The notes beneath the pieces are model-generated. The model searched no databases and had not been told where the DNA came from. It saw only the letters and a list, made by a program, of their open reading frames with translations. 7,337 nt of DNA, from the NCBI GenBank assembly GCA_003246505.1, contig QKAI01000290.1, positions 1-7,337 of the forward strand, written 5' to 3'. The stretch is from Spirochaetaceae bacterium. GTDB lineage: Bacteria; Spirochaetota; Spirochaetia; DSM-2461. A program made the translations under genes and the position numbers. Positions within the stretch are counted from its first letter, which is position 1. Every line of letters starts with the position of its first letter. Below, piece by piece: positions 1-5,234 of this stretch.

Positions 1-98
1 CACAGGTTGAGTTTTAATGGCAAGGTTCGACTGGAAAGAAAAGGAATCGAAAGCAATCCCCGCCCCGGGGCGCTAGGCTTATTCCCCTGTCATTCCTT
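1..98. other. Left-edge intergenic stretch with a 12-bp palindrome
   Basis: No gene can be supported here. One plus-strand frame closes with TAA at 15-17 and could be the last codons of a gene lying outside the window, but four codons are too few to tell. CGCCCCGGGGCG at 61-72 is a perfect 12-bp palindrome, about 45-55 bases upstream of the inferred transcription start of the esterase. It could be a protein-binding site or simply GC-rich chance. It is not followed by a T-run, so it does not look like a terminator. Confidence 0.4.
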
Positions 99-101
99 AT
101 G

Positions 102-110
102 TGCTACTAT
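102..110 (+). promoter_or_regulatory. Extended -10 promoter box for the esterase gene
   Basis: TGCTACTAT at 102-110 matches an extended -10 element (TG, one base, then TACTAT, five of six bases of TATAAT). The -35 region 17 bases upstream (TTCCCC, 82-87) is poor, which extended -10 promoters tolerate. Transcription would start near 117, giving a leader of about 12 bases that holds little beyond the ribosome-binding site. The in-frame ATG at 99 would then lie upstream of the message, which supports the TTG start at 129. This is inferred from sequence pattern only. Confidence 0.4.
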
Positions 111-128
111 GGGGGGAAGGAGTTTCTC

Positions 129-863
129 TTGGCCCATCTGACCTGCCGTTTTTTTTCCCGCACCCTGAATATGGCCTCCACCCTGTCCGCTATCCTGCCC
201 GAGGGCCTGGCACCGGGTGAAAAGTGCCGTACCCTGTGGCTGCTCCACGGCTATACGGAGGATCACACCGCCTGGTGCCGGCGCACCTCCCTGGAACGGT
301 ACGTGGACGGCACGGGACTGGCGGTCGTCATGCCCGACGGGCACAACGGCTACTATACCAACATGAAGCGGGGGAGGGCCTACTGGGACTTCCTCTCCGA
401 AGAGCTTCCGGCCATCGCCCGCTCCCTCTTCCCCCTCTCGGACAGGCGGGAGGACAACTATGCGGCGGGCCTTTCCATGGGGGGGTACGGGGCCTTCAAG
501 CTGGCTTTGCGCCGCCCGGACCTGTTCGCCGCGGCGGGCTCCTTCGCGGGAGCCGTGGATATCCTGAGCCCCGTCATGAGGAGGCGGAACGGGGACTTCC
601 CCCTGATCTTCGGAGAGACGGCCGATCGGGAGGATGATCTCTTTGCCCTGGCCTCCCTGCGGAAGGAGGAGGGGGCCGATATCCCCCGGCTCTTCCAATT
701 CTGCGGCACCGAGGATTTTCTCTACAAGGACAACCGCCGCTTCCGGGACCATCTGGAGAGCCTGGGCATACCCGTCGCCTGGCAGGAGGAGAAGGGCATC
801 CACGACTGGGATGTCTGGGACAGGAACGTCCCAGGATTTCTGGAGTGGCTGTGTCGTCCCTGA
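129..863 (+). CDS. Alpha/beta-hydrolase esterase (FrmB / EstA tributyrin-esterase type)
   Basis: This is a 244-residue serine esterase of the esterase-D/FrmB-EstA superfamily, whose members hydrolyse short acyl esters (S-formylglutathione, tributyrin, acetylated or feruloylated sugars). The nucleophile elbow GLSMGGYGAF places Ser116. Asp196 lies in CGTEDF and His225 in GIHDWD, completing a plausible triad. The early LLHGYTED segment supplies the oxyanion-hole HG motif. There is no signal peptide or membrane segment, so the protein is probably cytoplasmic. I chose TTG at 129 because AAGGAG (117-122) stands six bases before it and the family normally begins close to the FFSRTLNM strand. An in-frame ATG at 99 (254 residues) lacks such a site. 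The gene end overlaps the start of the transporter gene, so the two are probably co-transcribed and translationally coupled. The exact substrate cannot be read from the sequence. The downstream xylan-related genes make a sugar-ester substrate plausible, but that is inference. Confidence 0.88.
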   Translation: MAHLTCRFFSRTLNMASTLSAILPEGLAPGEKCRTLWLLHGYTEDHTAWCRRTSLERYVDGTGLAVVMPDGHNGYYTNMKRGRAYWDFLSEELPAIARSLFPLSDRREDNYAAGLSMGGYGAFKLALRRPDLFAAAGSFAGAVDILSPVMRRRNGDFPLIFGETADREDDLFALASLRKEEGADIPRLFQFCGTEDFLYKDNRRFRDHLESLGIPVAWQEEKGIHDWDVWDRNVPGFLEWLCRP

Positions 864-1801
864 TCCACTCCCTCCTCCTGGTTTTCACGGGCCTCTCCGC
901 GGGCTATCTCCTACAGAGAATCCGCCCCGCCGACTACCGGAGGGTCCGGCAGCGCATCCAGGTTTTCTCCCTGGTCTTTCTCTCCCCCTTCACCATCATC
1001 AGCACGGTCTGGATAGCCCCCTGGAGGCACTGGGAGATGTTCTCCCTGCCCCTTATCGGGGTGACAGCTCTGATGCTGGGCTCCTTCAGCGCCCTCTTCC
1101 TGGGGAGGCGGATGGGAATGAGCCGGGAACAGCAGGGGGTCTACTTCGTCTGCGGGGGATTTTCCAATCTGGGATCCCTGGGGGGGCTTATCTCCTACAT
1201 GCTCCTGGGGGAGGGGGGCTACGCCCTGGTCCCCTTTTACAGCCTCTTCGAGCGGTTCTGGTATTTTCTGGCCGGTTTCCCCATGGCCAAGAGCGTAAGC
1301 CCCACCTGCGCCGGTACGGGGAAAAGGCTCTCGGTCAAGCAGATCCTCCTGGATCCCTTCGTGTCGGTCACCCTGGCGAGCACCCTGGCCGGCATGGCAT
1401 TGAATCTGACCCTTCCCCGGCCCCCGGTTCTGGGCCGGATCAACGGCGTGCTGATTCCGGTCAGCTCCTTCGTCCTCATGGTTTCCATAGGCCTGGCCAT
1501 GAAATTCGGTCCCATGCGCTCCCATCTCAAGGCGGGATTGGTCATGGGGGGGATCAAGGGACTGCTCCTGCCCCTCTATGGGCTGACTGTGGGGCTGCTC
1601 TTCGGTCTGGGCCATGTGGCGGAGGGGCTCCCCCTCAGGCTGGTGCTCATCGAATGCGCCATGCCCGTGGGCTTCACCGCCCTGGTGCCCCCCACCATGT
1701 ACGATCTGGACCTGGACCTGGCCAACACCTGCTGGTTCCTCACCACCATGGGCCTCGTGTTCGTCGTGCCCCTTCTCGGCCTTATTCTGCCCCTGCTGTG
1801 A
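845..1801 (+). CDS. AEC-family transporter (auxin efflux carrier / malate permease superfamily)
   Basis: This is a 318-residue integral membrane protein with about ten hydrophobic segments (roughly residues 3-24, 37-58, 66-88, 98-121, 124-148, 168-190, 200-220, 229-255, 260-285 and 290-318). Length and a 5+5 arrangement fit the AEC (PIN-like) family of secondary carriers. Small-residue breaks occur in the fourth helix (GGFSNLGSLGG) and the ninth (ECAMPVGFTALVPP), where the two half-repeats of the family have their broken, substrate-binding helices. Known bacterial members move malate, malonate and other organic anions; the substrate here is unknown. The start is GTG at 845 (AGGA at 833-836, eight bases away) or GTG at 851 (GGAG at 842-845, five bases away). 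Both lie inside the esterase gene, implying translational coupling. The 3' end overlaps the convergent SGNH gene by 20 bp. Family assignment is good; specificity and any functional link to the sugar genes are not established. Confidence 0.82.
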   Translation: MAVSSLIHSLLLVFTGLSAGYLLQRIRPADYRRVRQRIQVFSLVFLSPFTIISTVWIAPWRHWEMFSLPLIGVTALMLGSFSALFLGRRMGMSREQQGVYFVCGGFSNLGSLGGLISYMLLGEGGYALVPFYSLFERFWYFLAGFPMAKSVSPTCAGTGKRLSVKQILLDPFVSVTLASTLAGMALNLTLPRPPVLGRINGVLIPVSSFVLMVSIGLAMKFGPMRSHLKAGLVMGGIKGLLLPLYGLTVGLLFGLGHVAEGLPLRLVLIECAMPVGFTALVPPTMYDLDLDLANTCWFLTTMGLVFVVPLLGLILPLL

Positions 1802-2429
1802 CCGTCTCCAGCCAGCGGTCGGCGATGATCCTGTGGCCCGCGGCGGAGGGGTGGACCCCGTCGGGGAGCCAGTACTCCGGACCGGTCAGGGCGGCTTTCT
1901 CCTTAAACATGTCCTGAAGGGGGACGAAGAGGGTATCGAATTCGGCGCTGAGCCTTTTTATGATACCCCGGCGCTCGTCCATTTCGGGGATCCAGTCGGG
2001 CCGGACCTCCCCGCAGGGGAGGACGAAGGGTTCCATGAGGACGAGGCGGACTCCGGGGAGGACCTTCACCGTCCACTCAAGAAGCATGCGGTAGACCGTC
2101 TCGAAGCGGTCCGGCTCCACCCCGTTGCTGTGCTTGGAGTCGTGCCAGGTGTCGTTGACCCCAATGAGTATGCTGATGATGTCCGGCCTGAGGTTCAGGG
2201 CGTCCGCTTTCCACCGGGCGTAGAGATCCACGATCCGGTTGCCGCTGATGCCCCGGTTGAGGAAATCCAGGCTGTCCTGGGGGCGCCGGGCGCGCAGATC
2301 GGCGGTGATGAGTCGGGGGTAGCCGTCCCCCATCTCCCTGTTGCGTATCGGTTCCTCCCACTCCTTGCGGCGCTGGCAGTCGGTTATGGAATCGCCCTGG
2401 AAAAGGACCAGGCTGTTGTTCTTTATCAC
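1782..2429 (-). CDS. SGNH/GDSL hydrolase, Axe2-like acetylxylan esterase
   Basis: This 215-residue protein shows all SGNH blocks: FQGDSITD with nucleophile Ser14, NRGISGN with oxyanion Gly63, IGVNDTW with Asn92, and PDGVHPSAAGH with Asp190 and His193. From memory, the best-known relative is Geobacillus Axe2, a xylan/xylo-oligosaccharide deacetylase of about 219 residues. It shares the NxGISGN and GxNDxW segments and has Ser15, Gly63, Asn92, Asp191 and His194, so the spacing is almost identical. There is no signal peptide, hence an intracellular enzyme acting on imported acetylated oligosaccharides. The start is GTG at 2429, with GGGAGGT (2442-2436) six bases before it. The gene lies 208 bp downstream of the alpha-xylosidase on the same strand and converges on the transporter gene, overlapping its end. 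Removal of O-acetyl groups would clear the way for glycosidases such as the neighbouring xylosidase. Superfamily is certain; acetylxylan specificity is likely but unproven. Confidence 0.9.
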   Translation of the reverse strand: MIKNNSLVLFQGDSITDCQRRKEWEEPIRNREMGDGYPRLITADLRARRPQDSLDFLNRGISGNRIVDLYARWKADALNLRPDIISILIGVNDTWHDSKHSNGVEPDRFETVYRMLLEWTVKVLPGVRLVLMEPFVLPCGEVRPDWIPEMDERRGIIKRLSAEFDTLFVPLQDMFKEKAALTGPEYWLPDGVHPSAAGHRIIADRWLETVTAGAE

Positions 2430-2445
2430 GGATACACCTCCCGAA

Positions 2446-2458
2446 TGGGATTATCCCA
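2446..2458. promoter_or_regulatory. 13-bp perfect palindrome over the SGNH -10 box
   Basis: TGGGATTATCCCA is perfectly symmetrical about position 2452. It encloses the predicted GATAAT box of the SGNH gene and ends four bases short of the ribosome-binding site. A bound repressor would block that promoter. The arms (TGGGAT/ATCCCA) do not resemble the ATGA/TCAT arms of the palindrome near the LacI-type gene, so a different regulator would be expected. Chance symmetry cannot be excluded. Confidence 0.35.
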
Positions 2459-2478
2459 GTTTTTTCCTCCCTTGGAAA
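2450..2478 (-). promoter_or_regulatory. Candidate promoter of the SGNH esterase gene
   Basis: Reading the minus strand, TTTCCA (2478-2473, four of six bases of the -35 consensus) is separated by 17 bases from GATAAT (2455-2450, five of six of the -10 consensus). Transcription would start near 2443, just before the ribosome-binding site. A T7-G-T8 tract at 2505-2490 falls about 47-62 bases upstream of that start, the position of an UP element. Together this suggests the esterase gene can be transcribed independently of the xylosidase gene. Confidence 0.45.
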
Positions 2479-2526
2479 GGAGAATCTGTAAAAAAAACAA
2501 AAAAATGGAGAGGGATTGCAGCGGTT

Positions 2527-2588
2527 AGGGGCCCCCGGCGCCGGTCTGACCGGAGGAAAGACCGAGGGAGCGCCGGGGGGAAGCCCCT
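2527..2588. repeat. Large GC-rich inverted repeat downstream of the xylosidase gene
   Basis: CCCCCGGCGC (2532-2541) pairs perfectly with GCGCCGGGGG (2570-2579), a ten-base stem. Inside, CGGTC (2542-2546) can pair with GACCG (2560-2564), or alternatively CGGT with ACCG (2549-2552). Outside, AGGGGC (2527-2532) can pair with GCCCCT (2583-2588). The element lies between the xylosidase stop and the SGNH gene. In the minus-strand transcript it would be a very stable structure, able to protect the xylosidase mRNA 3' end or lower read-through. The U-rich tract comes about 21 bases further on, so it is not a standard intrinsic terminator. Confidence 0.6.
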
Positions 2589-2604
2589 TCGAGCGGAAAG
2601 CCCG

Positions 2605-2625
2605 GCCCCGGGAGGAGCCCGGGGC
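2605..2625. repeat. 8-bp GC hairpin just after the xylosidase stop codon
   Basis: GCCCCGGG (2605-2612) and CCCGGGGC (2618-2625) form a perfect eight-base stem around a five-base loop. It begins 12 bases past the xylosidase stop codon in the direction of transcription. No T-run follows on either strand. It probably acts with the larger inverted repeat beyond it as an mRNA 3'-end stabiliser or processing barrier rather than as a simple terminator. Confidence 0.55.
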
Positions 2626-2637
2626 GACCTGAATGGG

Positions 2638-4986
2638 CTAGAGGGTCACTTCCACGCTGTTTTTATCCGCCGGGACTTCCAGGAGGAGGCCCTTGCCGGT
2701 TTTCTTAAGATCCCCCCCCGAGACAGGGTCCGTGCGGAAGAGGACCTTCCAGGGTTTGGCCTGTGAACTCCCCTTGCGGGCGACGGTGATTCTGCCGTCC
2801 CTCCGCCGGGCGGTGAATAGGGCTTCCGGATTTCCTTCCCTGTCAAAGAGTTCCGCCTCGACGGGGCTTCCCTCTTTAAGGCCGAAGACCTGGACGGTCA
2901 CCCCGTCGCCGTAGTCGTAGGAGGGTACGTCCTCCACGGAGCCGGTGAGGATGACCGTGTTGTCCCTGACCATGACCGGCAGGCCGAAGTAGTCATGCCT
3001 TTCTCCTCTCCAACCGCCGCCGAGGGCCCGTTCCCCGGTGAGGAAGTTGGTCCACTCCCCCGGGGGAAGGTAGTAGGAGACCTCCCCGGTCTCGCTGAAC
3101 AGGGGCGCCACCAGGAGGGAGTCCCCGAAGTAGTACTGCCTGTCCAGGCCGGCGCAGGCCGGGTCGTCCCCGTGCTCCAGGATCATGGGGCGCATCATGG
3201 GCACCCCGGTCCTGTGGGTTTTGACGGCCTGGGCGTAGATGTAGGGCATGAGGGCGCACTTGAGCTTTGTGAAGTGCCGCAGCACGTCGCAGGACTCGCC
3301 GTCGAAGTTCCAGGGAACCCGGTAGGACTCGTTCCCGTGGAGCCGGGAGTGGGAGGAGAAGGTCCCGAAGGCGATCCACCGCTTGTAAAGGTCCGGGGTG
3401 GCCGTGCTTTCGAAGCCGCTTATGTCGTGGCTCCAGAAACCGAAGCCGGAGAGGGCCAGGGAGAGGCCCCCCCGCAGGGTCTCCGCCATGGATTCGTAGG
3501 TGGCGGCGCAGTCTCCCCCCCAGTGGACCGGGAATTTCTGCCCCCCCGCCGTGGCGGAACGGGCGAAAACCAGGGCCCTGCCCCTGCCCAGCTCCTCCTC
3601 CAGGAGCTCGAAGACGGTTTTGTTGTAGAGGTAGGTGTAGAAGTTGTGCATCTTCATTGGGTCTGAACCGTCGTGCCAGACCACATCCGTGGGGATCCGC
3701 TCGCCGAAGTCGGTCTTGAAGGTGTCCACCCCTTGGCGCACCAGGGCCCGGAGCTTCTCCCGGTACCACTGGACGGCGCCGGGATTAGTGAAATCCACCA
3801 GCCCCATGCCGGCCTGCCACTTGTCCCACTGCCAGACGTGGCCCGCCGGGGTCATGACCAGGTAGCCCTTCTCCATGCCCTCCTCAAAGAGGGGGGACTT
3901 CTGGGCGATATAGGGGTTGATCCAGAGGCAGATGCTTAAGCCCCGGTCTTTGAGGCGCTTCAGCATGCCCTCCGGATCGGGGAACTGGTCCCGGTCCCAC
4001 TGGAAGTCCACCCAGCGGTACTCCTTCATCCAGAAGCAGTCGAAGTGGAAGACGTGGAGGGGGATGTCCCTCTCCCTCATCCCGTCAATAAAGCCGGTTA
4101 CGGTCTTTTCGTCGTAGGAGGTGGTGAAGGAGGTGGTGAGCCAGAGGCCGAAGGACCAGGAGGGGGGCAGGGCGGGCCTGCCCGTCAGGCGTGTGTAGTT
4201 CTCCAGGACCTTCTTGAGGCTTCCCCCGCCGATGAGGTAGTAGTCCATCACCTCCCCTGGAACGGAGAACTGCACCGCGCTCACCACTTCCGAGCCCACC
4301 TCGAACTGGACCCGCCCCGGATCGTTAACCAGGACGCCGTAGCCCCGGCTGGAGAGGTAGAAGGGGATGTTCTTGTAGGTCAGCTCGCTGGCGGTTCCCC
4401 CGTCCTCGTTCCAGATATCCACCGGCTGGCCGTTCTTGACGAAGGGGGTGAACCGCTCCCCCAGGCCGTAGACCGTCTCACCCACGGAGAGGGCCAGGTA
4501 TTCGCACATGTAGGTCACCCCCCCTTCCGGGGCGTAACCCTGGTAGTGGGGGGCGTCCACGGTCATGTGCCCCCCGAGCCTTCCCGAGGAGCGGGTGAGG
4601 TATTTCCCCCCCTGGGCGAACCGGAGCTCCCAGGGGGCATCTTTCTTCCCTATGCTGACGGAGAGGCCCCCGGAGGTGAAGACCGCCTCGTCCTCCCCGT
4701 CCTCCAGGGAGACATTCTCCGATACCCCCCCCTCCAGAACGAAGGAGGGGCCCCCGTCCCAGTGCCCCCTGTAGTGGATGGTCCTGACCCGGATCACGTC
4801 CCCGAAGGGGGAGCTGATCTCCGTTGTCAGGAGGGGGCTGTTGAGGGTGCCCCCCCTTCCGCCAATCCTTTTCGTGGCCGAATAGAGGGTCATTTTTGAA
4901 CCGTCCCCCTCCCTATCGCGCAGCTCTACGGGGTTGCTCAGGTAGACTCCCTTCTTAAGGCCCCAGTAACCGTCTCTGAATTTCAT
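2638..4986 (-). CDS. yicI: Alpha-xylosidase, glycoside hydrolase family 31 (YicI type)
   Basis: This 782-residue enzyme should release alpha-linked xylose, as in isoprimeverose and xyloglucan fragments, by a retaining mechanism. It reads along almost its whole length like E. coli YicI (772 residues) with a constant ten-residue shift. Nucleophile Asp426 lies in FKTDFGERIPTD and the acid/base Asp492 in PVHWGGD (YicI 416 and 482). Cys317-Phe318 in FDCFWM and Lys424 match the YicI residues that favour xylosides over glucosides. The order is an N-terminal beta-sandwich, a (beta/alpha)8 barrel from about residue 250 to 600, then beta domains. There is no signal peptide, so it is cytoplasmic. The reading frame is open back to an ATG at 5115. 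I start it at ATG 4986 because GGGGAG (4998-4993) precedes it at six bases, MKFRDGYW aligns with the YicI N-terminus, and the longer start lies upstream of the predicted promoter. The divergent LacI-type gene next door is its likely regulator. Confidence 0.95.
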   Translation of the reverse strand: MKFRDGYWGLKKGVYLSNPVELRDREGDGSKMTLYSATKRIGGRGGTLNSPLLTTEISSPFGDVIRVRTIHYRGHWDGGPSFVLEGGVSENVSLEDGEDEAVFTSGGLSVSIGKKDAPWELRFAQGGKYLTRSSGRLGGHMTVDAPHYQGYAPEGGVTYMCEYLALSVGETVYGLGERFTPFVKNGQPVDIWNEDGGTASELTYKNIPFYLSSRGYGVLVNDPGRVQFEVGSEVVSAVQFSVPGEVMDYYLIGGGSLKKVLENYTRLTGRPALPPSWSFGLWLTTSFTTSYDEKTVTGFIDGMRERDIPLHVFHFDCFWMKEYRWVDFQWDRDQFPDPEGMLKRLKDRGLSICLWINPYIAQKSPLFEEGMEKGYLVMTPAGHVWQWDKWQAGMGLVDFTNPGAVQWYREKLRALVRQGVDTFKTDFGERIPTDVVWHDGSDPMKMHNFYTYLYNKTVFELLEEELGRGRALVFARSATAGGQKFPVHWGGDCAATYESMAETLRGGLSLALSGFGFWSHDISGFESTATPDLYKRWIAFGTFSSHSRLHGNESYRVPWNFDGESCDVLRHFTKLKCALMPYIYAQAVKTHRTGVPMMRPMILEHGDDPACAGLDRQYYFGDSLLVAPLFSETGEVSYYLPPGEWTNFLTGERALGGGWRGERHDYFGLPVMVRDNTVILTGSVEDVPSYDYGDGVTVQVFGLKEGSPVEAELFDREGNPEALFTARRRDGRITVARKGSSQAKPWKVLFRTDPVSGGDLKKTGKGLLLEVPADKNSVEVTL

Positions 4987-5066
4987 ATAGCTCTCCCCGG
5001 GGCGACTGTCCGGCGAACAGGCCCCACTTGGTATGACTCTGTTGGAATATGGATAATAAATATCAT

Positions 5067-5084
5067 ATGACATACGTATATCAT
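5067..5084. promoter_or_regulatory. Candidate LacI-type operator, 18-bp palindrome with central CpG
   Basis: ATGACATACGTATATCAT is symmetrical at eight of nine base pairs around a central CG (5075-5076). This is the geometry expected of a LacI/GalR-family operator, where the hinge-helix leucine inserts at the central CpG. It covers the predicted -10 box (5080-5075) and transcription start of the xylosidase gene and lies about 150 bp before the divergent LacI-type gene. A further ATATCAT half-site at 5060-5066 abuts it, creating an overlapping second inverted repeat (5060-5073). Operator role is inferred; the symmetry is seen directly. Confidence 0.65.
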
Positions 5085-5103
5085 GCGGTATGGCAGCTGT
5101 CAA
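5075..5103 (-). promoter_or_regulatory. Candidate sigma-70-type promoter of the alpha-xylosidase gene
   Basis: On the minus strand, a perfect TTGACA (5103-5098) is followed after 17 bases by TATACG (5080-5075, four of six consensus bases). The A-rich AAAAAGA lies immediately upstream (5110-5104). Transcription would begin near 5068, leaving a leader of about 80 bases before the ATG at 4986. The strong -35 with a weak -10 buried in a palindrome fits a repressible promoter. Confidence 0.6.
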
Positions 5104-5165
5104 TCTTTTTAGCACTTCCTTCTCCCCCGTAGGGAAAGGACAGGCCTTGCGGGAGGGGCGTTTCG

Positions 5166-5194
5166 TTGCCTTTTCTGTGAAATTCGGCTATTAT
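5166..5194 (+). promoter_or_regulatory. Candidate promoter of the LacI-family regulator gene
   Basis: TTGCCT (5166-5171, four of six bases of TTGACA) is followed after 17 bases by TATTAT (5189-5194, five of six of TATAAT). Transcription from about 5201 gives a 34-base leader containing the ribosome-binding site. It is about 80 bp from the operator-like palindrome, so any autoregulation would have to be indirect or act through looping or a second site. Confidence 0.5.
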
Positions 5195-5234
5195 ACCCTT
5201 GTATTGACAATTATCCGGAGGGGAGGGGTGTGAT

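Noticed and set aside
90..803. Long open frame on the minus strand across the esterase gene
   Set aside because: Antisense shadow of a well-supported esterase. Its translation is Gly/Pro/Arg-rich with no recognisable motif, as GC-rich DNA commonly gives.
634..1917. 427-codon plus-strand frame overlapping the esterase, transporter and SGNH genes
   Set aside because: Low-complexity Pro/Gly/Arg/His-rich product crossing three clear genes in other frames; no motif or ribosome site.
2490..2505. T7-G-T8 tract on the minus strand as an intrinsic terminator of the xylosidase gene
   Set aside because: The nearest stable hairpin ends about 21 bases before it, too far for an intrinsic terminator. Its position fits an UP element of the SGNH promoter better.
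4045..4899. 284-codon plus-strand frame opposite the alpha-xylosidase gene (with a similar one at 2995-3666)
   Set aside because: Antisense to a gene with every GH31 catalytic motif in place; the product is Gly/Pro/Glu-rich and resembles no family.
4987..5115. 43-residue N-terminal extension of the alpha-xylosidase from ATG 5115
   Set aside because: It contains the predicted promoter and operator, has no family counterpart, and a better start with a good ribosome site exists at 4986.
5172..5182. TTTCTGTGAAA inverted repeat inside the regulator promoter as an autoregulatory operator
   Set aside because: Only four-base arms, no central CpG and no likeness to the palindrome at the xylosidase promoter; expected by chance.
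5204..5209. Perfect TTGACA on the plus strand just before the regulator gene
   Set aside because: At 16-18 bases downstream there is only the G-rich ribosome-binding region and no -10-like box, so it is not a usable promoter for the regulator.
5090..5233. 47-codon plus-strand frame (ATG 5090 to TGA 5231) leading up to the regulator gene
   Set aside because: No ribosome-binding site. It runs through the predicted xylosidase operator and both promoters and would have to start upstream of the regulator's own promoter, so a leader peptide is unlikely.
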